This document shows positions 35,433 through 44,109 of a DNA stretch of 64,000 nucleotides, in pieces; position 1 is the stretch's first letter; each line of letters begins with the position of its first letter. The translations under genes were made by a program, and so were the position numbers. The notes under the pieces are model-generated. The model saw only the letters and a program-made list of their open reading frames with translations, made no database searches and was not told where the DNA came from. This stretch comes from Acidobacteriota bacterium (lineage in GTDB: Bacteria; Acidobacteriota; Thermoanaerobaculia; Multivoradales; JBCCEF01), in the NCBI GenBank assembly GCA_039028635.1, contig JBCCHV010000001.1:186001-250000 (forward strand), written 5' to 3'.

Positions 35433-37277
35433 CTACCACCAGATCTCGGCCTCCGGTTGGGCCCACTGATCGCGCGTGAACTGCTCTTCTAGGGTGCGCC
35501 GAAAGTACTTGCCTTCGGCGAGCCTTTGCTGCCGAATGCGCTCCATCGCCTGCTCGATGGTCTCGACCTCGGCAGGAGCCAGCGGCGGTGGTGGGCTCGG
35601 CGCTCCGGAGGGCCCACCGCCGGAGGCCGATCCTTCCCCGGAGCCGCCGCCGGAGCCTTCGCCCTGCTCACCGCCGGATCCCGCGGCGCCTTCCGGCGGC
35701 GGCGGGCAGCTCTCGGCCATCGCCGCCTCGATCTCGGCCCGGCGTCGCTCGAGAAAGTCACCGTTGGTCCGCGCCCGAGCGGCATAAGGGCTGTCGCCGG
35801 GGACCTCCGCGAAGCGCGCCGAGGCCCGTCCCCAGAGCTCGAGGGTTCTCTCCTGATGGCAGCCCTGCGGATCGCGCTCGGCCTCGCCCCAGCGGTAGAG
35901 GGTGACGCCATGGTTGTAGAGCGCCGCCGCCAGCTCCGGATCCCGCTGCAGGGTCTCCTGGAAAAGACCATGGGCGGCGACGTAATCGCCCGTCAGCAGC
36001 ACCGACCGCGCCAGGTTGTGGCTGGGAAGGGCCGCCTGGATCTCATAGGAGAGGCTGCGCTCGTAGTGGGCCCGGGCCTCGCGGTGCTGTCCCAGATCAT
36101 CCCGGGCGATGCCCTGCTCGTTCTCCAAGAAGGCTCGCCATGCGGATCCGCTGCAGCCGAGCAGGAGCAGGAGCAGCAGAGAAGATCCGGCGCGCCAGCG
36201 ATTGCCTCGCCGCCCCTGGATGGCGGGCTCCGGGGGACGACCGATGCGATCGAGATCGAAGTCCATGGCCGTGCTCCAGCGGCGCGGCGGGAGGTAGAAA
36301 CCCTCGAGCAGGAAGAGCACCGCGAAGGCGGCCAAGCAGAGGCCGGCGAAGGAGCGCCGCGCCTCGGGTGTCACCACGCGCTCGCGGCCGCCGCGATAGC
36401 TGTCGATGGCCTGCGCCAGATCGGCGACGCTGCTTTCCGAAGCCACCCGGAAGATGCCGTCGGTGTGGCGGGCGATGGACTCGAGGTGATGATCCACCCG
36501 GCGGGTGGTGAAGCGGCGCAAAACCCCCGGCTTCTCCTTCTTCGCCACGATGTCGCGAAAGTCGTAGATCACCCGTTCCTGGCCCTCGAGACCGCCGATG
36601 GCAACCGTATGAACCGGCACTTCGGCCGCGGCCAGAGCCTTGACCACCGGGTGATAGTCGGGTTCCTGGGGCTGCTCGCCATCGCTCAGCAGAACGATCT
36701 GCAGGGCGCCTTCGTCCTGGCGATAGCGCAGCGCCTTGTCGAGGGCCGGTCCAAAGCGCGAGCCGGTGTTCTGGTAGAAGGTGTGCTCCTCGAGCACGCG
36801 CAGGCTCTCGTCGAGCACCGCGTGGTCGGCGGTCAGAGGGAGGTGGATGGTGGCAATGCCCGAGAAGCTCACCAGGCCGAATCGCCGCTCCGGCAGCGCT
36901 CGCACGAGCTGGCGCGCGATCTCCCGCGCCTGGACCAGGCGCGGGGCGCGGCGGCCGGCGAGCTCGCCGTCGACCGCCTTCATGCTGACCGAGGCGTCGA
37001 TCAGCAACACGACGTCGCCACGGCTGTCGGCGTGACCGCTGCCGGCAGTGCTCGGCCCGGCGAGGGCGACGATCAGGGCTCCGCCGGCGAGCGACACCCA
37101 GATGGCGTGGATCCTCAGGGAGGCCCGGCGGTAGCGGGTGAAGAGGGCGCGAAAACGCGGCGCCAGATGGCCGTCGATCCAGTCGACGACGAGATCTTGG
37201 CGGCGGAAGAACCAGCCGACGAAGAGCAACCAGGGCAGAGCCAGCCAGAGGAGCTCGGGGGCCGTGAAACGCATCAT
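35433..37277 (-). CDS. BatB-BatC-type fusion: VWA membrane protein with TPR tail
   Basis: A 614-residue protein. It has two N-terminal membrane helices, a VWA domain with a MIDAS motif (DASVSM), a third helix near residue 315, then a second hydrophobic stretch ending in a lipobox-like LLLLGCSG (about 380-392). TPR repeats and a long Gly/Ser/Pro-rich linker follow. In related operons BatB (VWA) and BatC (TPR lipoprotein) are separate genes; here one frame covers both. An internal ATG at 36266 could restart translation to make the TPR part alone. The ATG overlaps the stop of the upstream BatA-like gene (ATGA). Confidence 0.78.
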   Translation of the reverse strand: MMRFTAPELLWLALPWLLFVGWFFRRQDLVVDWIDGHLAPRFRALFTRYRRASLRIHAIWVSLAGGALIVALAGPSTAGSGHADSRGDVVLLIDASVSMKAVDGELAGRRAPRLVQAREIARQLVRALPERRFGLVSFSGIATIHLPLTADHAVLDESLRVLEEHTFYQNTGSRFGPALDKALRYRQDEGALQIVLLSDGEQPQEPDYHPVVKALAAAEVPVHTVAIGGLEGQERVIYDFRDIVAKKEKPGVLRRFTTRRVDHHLESIARHTDGIFRVASESSVADLAQAIDSYRGGRERVVTPEARRSFAGLCLAAFAVLFLLEGFYLPPRRWSTAMDFDLDRIGRPPEPAIQGRRGNRWRAGSSLLLLLLLGCSGSAWRAFLENEQGIARDDLGQHREARAHYERSLSYEIQAALPSHNLARSVLLTGDYVAAHGLFQETLQRDPELAAALYNHGVTLYRWGEAERDPQGCHQERTLELWGRASARFAEVPGDSPYAARARTNGDFLERRRAEIEAAMAESCPPPPEGAAGSGGEQGEGSGGGSGEGSASGGGPSGAPSPPPPLAPAEVETIEQAMERIRQQRLAEGKYFRRTLEEQFTRDQWAQPEAEIWW

Positions 37278-38269
37278 CGATAGGGCCTTCGCAGCCACAG
37301 GCCGCGCATCAGGAGATGACAGAGGAAGAGAGCGCCGCAGGTTGCCGCGAAGGGTGTCGTCCAGGGGTGACGGATCTCCACCCGTCGCAGCTCGAGGGGC
37401 GCGCTCTCGAGTCGCGAAAGCTCCTGGAAGATCTGCTCGAGGGCAGAGCCGTCGAGGGCGCGAAAGTAGCGCCCCCGGCCGTCGGCGACCAGCGCCCTGA
37501 GCTGAGCGTCGTCGAGGGAGGCGAGGTAGGGGTTGTCGCCACCGACCGGCGCCCCCTTGAACATCACCTGGACCGGCTCCGTGCCGCCGATGCCGATGGC
37601 GTAGAGGCGAATCTCCCGGCTTTCGAGATAGCGCGCCGCCAGGAGGGGATCGATCCCGGCATTGCTCTCGCCATCGGTGATCAATACCACCGCCTGGTCG
37701 CGGCCGTCGATGCGCGCCGCCTCGAGACCTTCGGCAGCCACCAGCAGGGCATCGCCGAGGGCGGTACCGCCGCTCTTCTCCTGGTCGAGCACATAGACGG
37801 TGACCGCCTCGAGGAGCGACAACAGACTGCCGTGATCGGTGGTCAAGGGGGTTTGGACCAGTGCATCCTTGGCGAACACCACCACGCCGATGCGGTGCTC
37901 GCCACTGCGCGCCACGAAGTCCGCCGCCACTCGCCGCAGCACTTCCAGGCGGTTGGGCTCGAAGTCCTCCGCCAGCATGCTGAGGGAGATGTCGAGAACC
38001 AGGGTGACGTCGATGCCCCGCGCCTCGCTGAGCTCGAGGTGGCTGGAGCGGTAGGGACCAGCGGCGCCGAGCAACGCACAGGCCAGCAACAGGAGCTCGG
38101 CGGCCAGGGAGGCCAGCTCGCCGAGGCCCTGGCCGCGGGGCGGTTTGTCGAGCTGGGCCGCGGGCCAAGGCACCAGCCGGCGGTTCCTGCGCCAGCGCCA
38201 GACTCCGATCACCGGTAGGCCGAGAAGAAACCACAGCACCCAGGGGTGGGCGAGGGCCGGCGAGGTCAT
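37274..38269 (-). CDS. BatA-like VWA-domain membrane protein
   Basis: A 331-residue protein with two N-terminal helices (residues 8-25 and 55-70), a VWA domain with MIDAS DISLSM and the later 'TDGESNAG' block, and a C-terminal helix (about 305-322). This is the standard BatA layout: a membrane-anchored metal-binding domain facing the periplasm. It sits between the DUF4381-like gene and the BatB-BatC gene, with 4-base overlaps on both sides. Bat operons are linked to envelope stress and MoxR-dependent maturation. Confidence 0.85.
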   Translation of the reverse strand: MTSPALAHPWVLWFLLGLPVIGVWRWRRNRRLVPWPAAQLDKPPRGQGLGELASLAAELLLLACALLGAAGPYRSSHLELSEARGIDVTLVLDISLSMLAEDFEPNRLEVLRRVAADFVARSGEHRIGVVVFAKDALVQTPLTTDHGSLLSLLEAVTVYVLDQEKSGGTALGDALLVAAEGLEAARIDGRDQAVVLITDGESNAGIDPLLAARYLESREIRLYAIGIGGTEPVQVMFKGAPVGGDNPYLASLDDAQLRALVADGRGRYFRALDGSALEQIFQELSRLESAPLELRRVEIRHPWTTPFAATCGALFLCHLLMRGLWLRRPYR

Positions 38270-38760
38270 CGCGCCGTCACGACCGACGGCGGGTCGTCCC
38301 GGAGCTGCGCCAAGGTGGCGTCGAAGACTTCCTTCACTTCCTGGCGCGACGGCTCTCGGCGGCGAAACTGCAGCCGGGCCGCGCGCTGCAGCGGAAGGGC
38401 GAGGCGGCTGGGGCTACGCTCGACGATCTCGCGCGCGGTCAGCGCCGACCAGCCCGGGGAATGATTGGCGTCGAGGTCATCCCGCAGCAAGCCGGCGAGG
38501 CGGTGGCAGCCTTCCCGGTAGCGTTGCCTCGACAGGGTGTCGGCGCGCAACTCCGTGACCTCCGACTCGAGCCGCGAAGGCCCCTTGGGCACTGCCCTTG
38601 GCCACTTCGCGGAAGGGACGTGGCGACGGCGGCGCCGACGCCATAGCCAGCCGAGAAAGGCCAGCGCGGCGGCGACCGCAAGCCAGGCGGCAACCTTGCC
38701 GACGGGGACTGGGGCAGGCAAGTGCAGGGCGTCGCCGAGGCCTCCCGGAAGGGGAGTCAT
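38266..38760 (-). CDS. DUF4381-like small membrane protein of the Bat operon
   Basis: A 164-residue protein with one helix (about 25-42) followed by an Arg-rich stretch (WRRRRRRH) and a cytoplasmic helical domain. It occupies the usual place of DUF4381 proteins between DUF58 and BatA genes. The ATG at 38760 overlaps the stop of the DUF58 gene. The position is diagnostic; sequence similarity alone would be weak. Function is unknown, probably assembly of the VWA complex. Confidence 0.65.
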   Translation of the reverse strand: MTPLPGGLGDALHLPAPVPVGKVAAWLAVAAALAFLGWLWRRRRRRHVPSAKWPRAVPKGPSRLESEVTELRADTLSRQRYREGCHRLAGLLRDDLDANHSPGWSALTAREIVERSPSRLALPLQRAARLQFRRREPSRQEVKEVFDATLAQLRDDPPSVVTAR

Positions 38761-39650
38761 GGCGCCCGCCTTCGGCGATGGAAGTGGCGCGCCAGCAAAG
38801 CCGGAACCGACTCCGCCGTCGAGGCTTCGAGCCAACCGATGGCGCGGGACCGGGCAACCCGCAGAAGCCTCGCTTCGCGCTCCCCGATCTGGGAGTCGGG
38901 GGCCTTGCCGCCCACCCTACGGGCCGCCAGCTCGCCTTCCGGCGAAGCGCCGAGGAAGCGCACCGGCCCGCCCGCCAGCAGAGCCTCACCGGGATCCTCG
39001 ATCCGGATCAAAGTCACCCGGTGGCGGGCGCGCAGGTAACGCAAGTCCTCGGCAACATCGTGATCGAAGAAATCGGACAGGAAATAGACCAGCGAGCGTT
39101 GCTTCTGGCCCTCTTCGAGGGCTCGAATCGCCACCCGCGGGTCCGAGTGTGAGATGCGGTCGCGCCCGCCCGAGGCATGCCGCAGCAGGGAAGCCAGAAG
39201 CCGGTGGAGCTGCCGCCGTCCCCCGCCCGCTGGCACCACCTCGACCAACCGATCGGCGAACAGAAGCAAACCGACGTGATCGCCGGCGGCGAGGATCGAC
39301 ACCGCCAGGGTGGCCGCGATCTCGACTGCCGTCTCCAGCTTGGAGCGTCCGCTGAAGCCGACCTTCATCGATGGGCTGATGTCGACCACCAGCACGATCG
39401 GCCGCCGACGCTCGTCGAGATGGACCTTGACGAAGGGCTCGCCGAGACGGGCGGTGACGTTCCAGTCGATGCGGCGGGCGGGATCCCCGTGGACATAGCG
39501 CCGCGACTCCTCGTAGAGCAATCCCTGACCGCGTAAGCGGCTGGCGAACTGACTGCTCACCATGCCGCTGAGGTTGCGCCGGGCCGCCGCTTCGAGGCGC
39601 TGCACCCGGCGTTGCAGCTCGATCGCTTCGGAACGCTCTGGGGAACTCAA
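38757..39650 (-). CDS. DUF58 (VWA-like) protein
   Basis: A 297-residue soluble protein. The DUF58 signature is seen in the N-terminal half: 'GLLYEESRRYVHGDPARRIDWNVTAR', then a VWA-type strand VVDISPSM. The start is TTG, overlapping the MoxR stop by 4 bases (TTGA). DUF58 proteins accompany MoxR ATPases and are thought to be their adaptors or substrates. It is the second gene of the five-gene Bat operon. Confidence 0.88.
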   Translation of the reverse strand: MSSPERSEAIELQRRVQRLEAAARRNLSGMVSSQFASRLRGQGLLYEESRRYVHGDPARRIDWNVTARLGEPFVKVHLDERRRPIVLVVDISPSMKVGFSGRSKLETAVEIAATLAVSILAAGDHVGLLLFADRLVEVVPAGGGRRQLHRLLASLLRHASGGRDRISHSDPRVAIRALEEGQKQRSLVYFLSDFFDHDVAEDLRYLRARHRVTLIRIEDPGEALLAGGPVRFLGASPEGELAARRVGGKAPDSQIGEREARLLRVARSRAIGWLEASTAESVPALLARHFHRRRRAP

Positions 39651-40621
39651 GGAACCCGCACCGCCGAGAGGATCTCGGCGATCATCTGGTCACAGGTCAC
39701 GGCCTCCGCTTCGGCGATGTAGGTCCGCACGATGCGGTGGCGCAGAACATCCGGAGCCACCGCCTTGAGGTCGTCCGGGATCACCGCATCGCGGCCTGCG
39801 ATCAGGGCCGTGGCACGGGCCGCCTGGACCAGCGAGATGGAGCCGCGGGGGGAGGCGCCGAGCTCGATGAAGGGGTCGAGGGAAAGACCGACCTGGCTCG
39901 AGTCGCGGGTCGCCCGCACCAAGCGGGTGGCGTAGTCCACCAGACGCTCCTCGATGAAGATGCCGCGGACCTCCGCCTGCAGCTCCTCGAGCTGCTGACG
40001 GGAGACCAGCTCGTCGGCCATCGGCATCTCGGTCTCGTCGATCACCATCTGGACGATCGACACTTCGTCTGCCAGCCGCGGGTACTCGACTTGCAGCTTG
40101 ACCAGGAAACGATCGAGCTGGGCCTCCGGTAGGGGATAGGTGCCTTCCTGCTCGACCGGATTCTGGGTGGCGAAGACCAGAAACGGTCGCGGCACCGGGA
40201 TGCTCTCCTGACCGATCGTGATCTGACGCTCTTGCATGGTCTCGAGAAGTGCCGACTGCACCTTCGCCGGGGCGCGGTTGATCTCGTCGGCGAGCAGGAA
40301 GTTGGTGAAGGCCGGGCCCTGAACGGTTTCGAACTGGCCCGACTGCTGGTTGTAGATGCGGGTGCCGAGAATGTCCGCCGGCAGCAAATCGGGCGTGAAC
40401 TGAACCCGCTGGAACCACACCTGGCAGTGGCGCGCCAGCAGGTGAACGGCGCGCGTCTTGCCGAGCCCCGGAACTCCCTCGATCAAGACATGGCCGTTGG
40501 CGAGCAAGGCGACCAACAGGCCACGCAGAAAGGAGTCTTGGCCCTGCACCCCTTGGCGCAGGGCGTTTTCGAGCCGCCGGACCGTTGGATGGGCGGCTTC
40601 CTGTATCGACAACTCGGTCAC
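39647..40621 (-). CDS. moxR: MoxR-family AAA+ ATPase
   Basis: A 324-residue ATPase with Walker A EGVPGLGKT, Walker B LLADEINR, sensor motif ATQNP (FATQNPVEQEGTYPLPEAQLDRF) and the second region of homology, all typical of MoxR (about 320 residues). The start is GTG. It leads the operon moxR-DUF58-DUF4381-batA-batB/C, in which each gene overlaps the next by 4 bases. MoxR ATPases act as chaperones that activate metalloproteins or envelope complexes. It lies 80 bases downstream of the HD-GYP gene. Confidence 0.93.
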   Translation of the reverse strand: MTELSIQEAAHPTVRRLENALRQGVQGQDSFLRGLLVALLANGHVLIEGVPGLGKTRAVHLLARHCQVWFQRVQFTPDLLPADILGTRIYNQQSGQFETVQGPAFTNFLLADEINRAPAKVQSALLETMQERQITIGQESIPVPRPFLVFATQNPVEQEGTYPLPEAQLDRFLVKLQVEYPRLADEVSIVQMVIDETEMPMADELVSRQQLEELQAEVRGIFIEERLVDYATRLVRATRDSSQVGLSLDPFIELGASPRGSISLVQAARATALIAGRDAVIPDDLKAVAPDVLRHRIVRTYIAEAEAVTCDQMIAEILSAVRVP

Positions 40622-40701
40622 CTGGTTCGACCCTCCCTGGACTACAAAGTCCTGCAGAGATTACTGCAATCCCGCAACGCCCGATACGACCCGCCTGCGA
40701 A

Positions 40702-41808
40702 TCACGCCGTCTGGGCTCCCGGCGCGGTCTTCATCAGCTCGAGAAAGGTCGCCACCAGAAACGGGTCCAGCATGGTGCCGGCGCGCCGTTTGAGCTCACC
40801 GGCGGCAAGCTCGTAGCGCTGCGTCGCCGGCACCGCCGCGGCGCCGTCGAGAAGCATCTCCCAAGTGTCCGAAACGGCCGTGATCTGGGCTGCGAAGCCG
40901 GGCCGTCGGCCGGCACTCTGCGGATACCCTCCCTGACCGTTCCACGCCAGATGATGCTCGTAGGCCACCAAAATGGCGAGGTCGCACATGCCAGGAACCG
41001 CCGCCAGGCGCATCGCACCGAGCTCCGGATGACGACGACGCAGGTTGGCCGGCAGATCCGCCTTGCCCTCGCCGACCATCAGGTCGAGATAGCCGATGTC
41101 GTGGAGCAGCGCACCCACTCCGAGATCGTGCAAGGCCTGGCCTTCGATGTTGAGGGAGCGCGCGTGGTGGGTCACCAGCAGACCCACGTTCACGGCATGC
41201 CGCCACAGGCGGTCCTGCTTGCCCCGCAGACTCTTCAGGAGCGCGAAGGTGCGGTTCTCCCGGGTGGTGGAATCGAGCACCTGCCAGAGGGAGCGCTCGA
41301 GCTGCGCAAAGCCGCGGGTGGGATCCTCGAGCAGCGTGCCGAGGGACTGCTCGAGGTCGTCGAGCCTGCCTTCGAGGGTGCGCCCCAAGCCTTCGAGCTC
41401 TTCGCCCTCGCCTTCCTCGATCGCCAGCCGGCCGATGGTCACGTGTTCCGTGCTGTTCGGAATGCGCGCCCCGCCGATGGCGCGCAGGAGCCGGGCGAGC
41501 TCGCCCTCGCCAACCGCCCGGGCGATGGTGAGACGCTCGATGCCGGAGCGCGTCATCGCCTTGACCAGGCCGGTCCGGTGGTGGGCCGATCGCTGCCAGG
41601 GCTGTTGATCGACGGCGAGATCGTCGTCCACCAGGAGAAAGGTGATGTCTTCCTTCTGCCGCTCGTCGAAGGCAGCGGCCAAGCTGGCGGTCAGAGAGTC
41701 GAGGGCGCGGCGGGAGCGCGGGTGGTCGGCCGGATAGAGACCGTTGGTGGACGCCGCCTGGGCCAGGTCGACGATCAGGGCGCTGGTTGCTTCGGTGTTC
41801 TCGGTCAT
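40702..41808 (-). CDS. HD-GYP-like phosphohydrolase
   Basis: A 368-residue protein. The C-terminal ~180 residues are an HD-domain with HAVNVGLL, the HD pair in ALLHDIGYLDL, a His-rich patch YEHH and a GGYP motif (WNGQGGYP) matching the HD-GYP signature (usually HHExxDGxGYP). HD-GYP proteins hydrolyse cyclic di-GMP. Here the first part of the signature is altered (LAWNGQGG), so activity is uncertain. The N-terminal ~180 residues match the type of domain seen at the start of the HEAT protein upstream. The stop of the HEAT gene overlaps its start by 4 bases. Confidence 0.75.
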   Translation of the reverse strand: MTENTEATSALIVDLAQAASTNGLYPADHPRSRRALDSLTASLAAAFDERQKEDITFLLVDDDLAVDQQPWQRSAHHRTGLVKAMTRSGIERLTIARAVGEGELARLLRAIGGARIPNSTEHVTIGRLAIEEGEGEELEGLGRTLEGRLDDLEQSLGTLLEDPTRGFAQLERSLWQVLDSTTRENRTFALLKSLRGKQDRLWRHAVNVGLLVTHHARSLNIEGQALHDLGVGALLHDIGYLDLMVGEGKADLPANLRRRHPELGAMRLAAVPGMCDLAILVAYEHHLAWNGQGGYPQSAGRRPGFAAQITAVSDTWEMLLDGAAAVPATQRYELAAGELKRRAGTMLDPFLVATFLELMKTAPGAQTA

Positions 41809-43919
41809 GACGCCGGTCGCCGTGAAAGCTGTTCACAAAGAGCCCGAATCTCGCCGTCCCGAACCTTCAGGCCGACGTTGATCCAGGGCCAGACGGCAGC
41901 CTGGGGATATCCCGAAAGGGACTGATAGGCCGCCCGTCGCTCCTCGATATTCTGCGGCACCAGGCCGGTGACGAAAAACTTCTCGAGGCGGGGCAGGACC
42001 GCCGGATCCCCGATCTGGCCGAGGCTCTTGAGGGCCTGAATGCGCAGCGGCCGATTCCTTCCCATCGGATCCCGTGGATCGAGCAGCGCGAGCAACGGCG
42101 CCACCGCGGTCATCACCCGAAAATTGCCGACGCCGTGGGCCATGCGCAGCGGAATTCGCTCGTCCTCGTCGGCGAGGGAGCGCGCGATGAGCTCCTCCGG
42201 CAGCTCGTGGTCGAGGCGCACCAGGCTCTTGACCGCTTCGAGTCGCACACGAGAGTCGCCGTGGCCCAGACAATGGCGAATCCAGCCGATGGTGGAGCGG
42301 TCGTCGACCGCCGCCAGCAGGGCGATCATGTTGCGCACCACGAACCAGCGCGGATCCTGCAGGCGCTGCACCGCCAGGGGCACGATCTGCGCCGGGAAGG
42401 AGGTCAGGAGGTCGAACAGGTTGCGCCGGTCGTGGCGATCGTTGGTCTCGTCGAGCACCGCCAGCATCTGCTCGAGGAGGGTCGGTCCGAGGACATCCAC
42501 GAGGTGCTTGGCAGAGCGCTCACCGCGCTCGCGCTCCAGGTCCATGGCTTCCATCAAGCCCTGGACGGTCTGCGGTCCGATCAGTCGCCGCAGGGACTCG
42601 GCCGCCGCCTTGGCCACTCCAGGCCGCTCGCCGGGGGTCGCCGCGAGGTGCTGAATCTGCTGCGCCAAGGCCGCCGCCGGCGCCGCCCTCGAGCTCGACA
42701 CCAGCCGCGCGAAGAGGCTTTCGAGGCGGACCAGGATCGGGACCGCTCCCTCCTCCTGCAGGTAGGGGTCGCGCAGCAGCGTGAGCAGCGTGGTGAGGAG
42801 CGATTGCAGCACCGGGAGCGGCGCCAGGCTGTCGAGGCACTGGTCGAACTCGGCAGGGGTTCGAAAGCGCACCCGCGCATTGGGCAGGCGGATGGCGAAG
42901 TCCTTCTCATCGACCTCATTTTGCGCTTCGAGGTCTTGCTGCATCAGTTGACGAAGAGCGTCAGGATCGGCTTCAGAGTCGCCTTCGAGGGACGCCGGGG
43001 CGGTCGAGACCAATCCCTCGATGAGCTGCACCACGGTTCCCGAGAAGGCGAACTTCGAGTCCCGGAGACGACGAATCGAGGAGATCAGATCGGCGGCGTT
43101 GGAGGCGTGAAAGAGGGCGGTGAGCCCGTCGTCGTTGCCATCGCTGCCGGCCAGCCGGGCGATGGCCTGTTCGAGAACGGGAATGCGCAAAACCTTGGGG
43201 AGTGCGCCCAGGAGCTCCGTCACCTGCTTGACGACGCTGCCTTCGGAGGACTCGCGAAGATGTCCGTCGAGGGCGTCGGCGAGGCGCTCGGCGAGTTGCT
43301 GGACCTCCGGCGGAATCTCGCCTCCCTCGCTCAAGCCCGGCGGCAGGAAGCGGTTGATCAGCTCCATCACCTGGGCGAGGGTGCCTTCGCCGGCTTCTCC
43401 CACTGCGCTGCCCAGGTATTGCTCGAGGATGCGATCCCACAAGGAGCGCCGGCGATCGACCGGAGCGTCGAGCTCGCCGGTGACCATCAGGCTCGAGTAG
43501 TCGACCGAATCGAAGGCGATGGTGGTCACGCCGCGGTCGCTCAGCTGCTGCGCTAGCTCCTCGGCGCCAGAATCCTCGGGGACGTCCTCCTGCAATTGCT
43601 CGAGGAGCGTCAGGAGATCTCCGGTGGCGATCCCCTCGCTGAAGGTGATGACCGCAACGTTGCGCAGATAGAGGGCATTGGCGACCAGCGCCACTCCGAC
43701 TCCGTCGATGTGCTCTTCGTCGGAGATCAGGGCTTCCTTCGCCACTCCGAGCTTGATCTCGGCGACCGGCGCCACCAAGCCCTGGATGATCGCACTGCAC
43801 TTCTCGAGGGCACCCTCGCGCGCCGGATGGCCCTCCGGATAGAAGAGGAGCTTGCGCCAAGCGATAGCCAGCTCGCTGACGAACTCCCGCAGTGAGAAGG
43901 TCGGCCCCGTAGACTCCAT
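41805..43919 (-). CDS. HEAT-repeat protein coupled to the HD-GYP gene
   Basis: A 704-residue soluble protein with no signal peptide. Residues about 440-690 show HEAT-like helical pairs ('RLQDPRWFVVRNMIALLAAVDD', 'DSRVRLEAVKSLVRLDHELPEELIARSLADEDERIPLRMA'). The first ~130 residues ('WRKLLFYPEGHPAREGALEK', 'VAVITFSEGIATGDLLTLLEQL') parallel the N-terminus of the HD-GYP protein next door ('YPADHPRSRRALDSL', 'RLTIARAVGEGELARLLRAI'). A shared partner-binding or sensing domain is therefore likely. Function is unknown; it may regulate the hydrolase. Confidence 0.7.
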   Translation of the reverse strand: MESTGPTFSLREFVSELAIAWRKLLFYPEGHPAREGALEKCSAIIQGLVAPVAEIKLGVAKEALISDEEHIDGVGVALVANALYLRNVAVITFSEGIATGDLLTLLEQLQEDVPEDSGAEELAQQLSDRGVTTIAFDSVDYSSLMVTGELDAPVDRRRSLWDRILEQYLGSAVGEAGEGTLAQVMELINRFLPPGLSEGGEIPPEVQQLAERLADALDGHLRESSEGSVVKQVTELLGALPKVLRIPVLEQAIARLAGSDGNDDGLTALFHASNAADLISSIRRLRDSKFAFSGTVVQLIEGLVSTAPASLEGDSEADPDALRQLMQQDLEAQNEVDEKDFAIRLPNARVRFRTPAEFDQCLDSLAPLPVLQSLLTTLLTLLRDPYLQEEGAVPILVRLESLFARLVSSSRAAPAAALAQQIQHLAATPGERPGVAKAAAESLRRLIGPQTVQGLMEAMDLERERGERSAKHLVDVLGPTLLEQMLAVLDETNDRHDRRNLFDLLTSFPAQIVPLAVQRLQDPRWFVVRNMIALLAAVDDRSTIGWIRHCLGHGDSRVRLEAVKSLVRLDHELPEELIARSLADEDERIPLRMAHGVGNFRVMTAVAPLLALLDPRDPMGRNRPLRIQALKSLGQIGDPAVLPRLEKFFVTGLVPQNIEERRAAYQSLSGYPQAAVWPWINVGLKVRDGEIRALCEQLSRRPAS

Positions 43920-44109
43920 AATCTTGCCGACAGTCTACCGTTCCGGCGCCGACGACTGAAGAAGCCTTGCGGCGACTCCGCGATCATGCAAGCGCGCAAT
44001 CAGCGAGGAATCAGGGGGTCGCCTTCTCTTCATTTCTCCGCGAATCTCGCAATTGGGGTTCGCTGCGCAGTCGGCCATGCCCTCCGTCCCGCCGTGCTAG
44101 CGTCGAGGA

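Noticed and set aside
35580-35710. Gly/Ser/Pro-rich repetitive stretch in the BatB-BatC gene as a possible repeat element
   Set aside because: It is a low-complexity linker within the coding frame, common in BatC proteins, with no repeat unit of fixed length.
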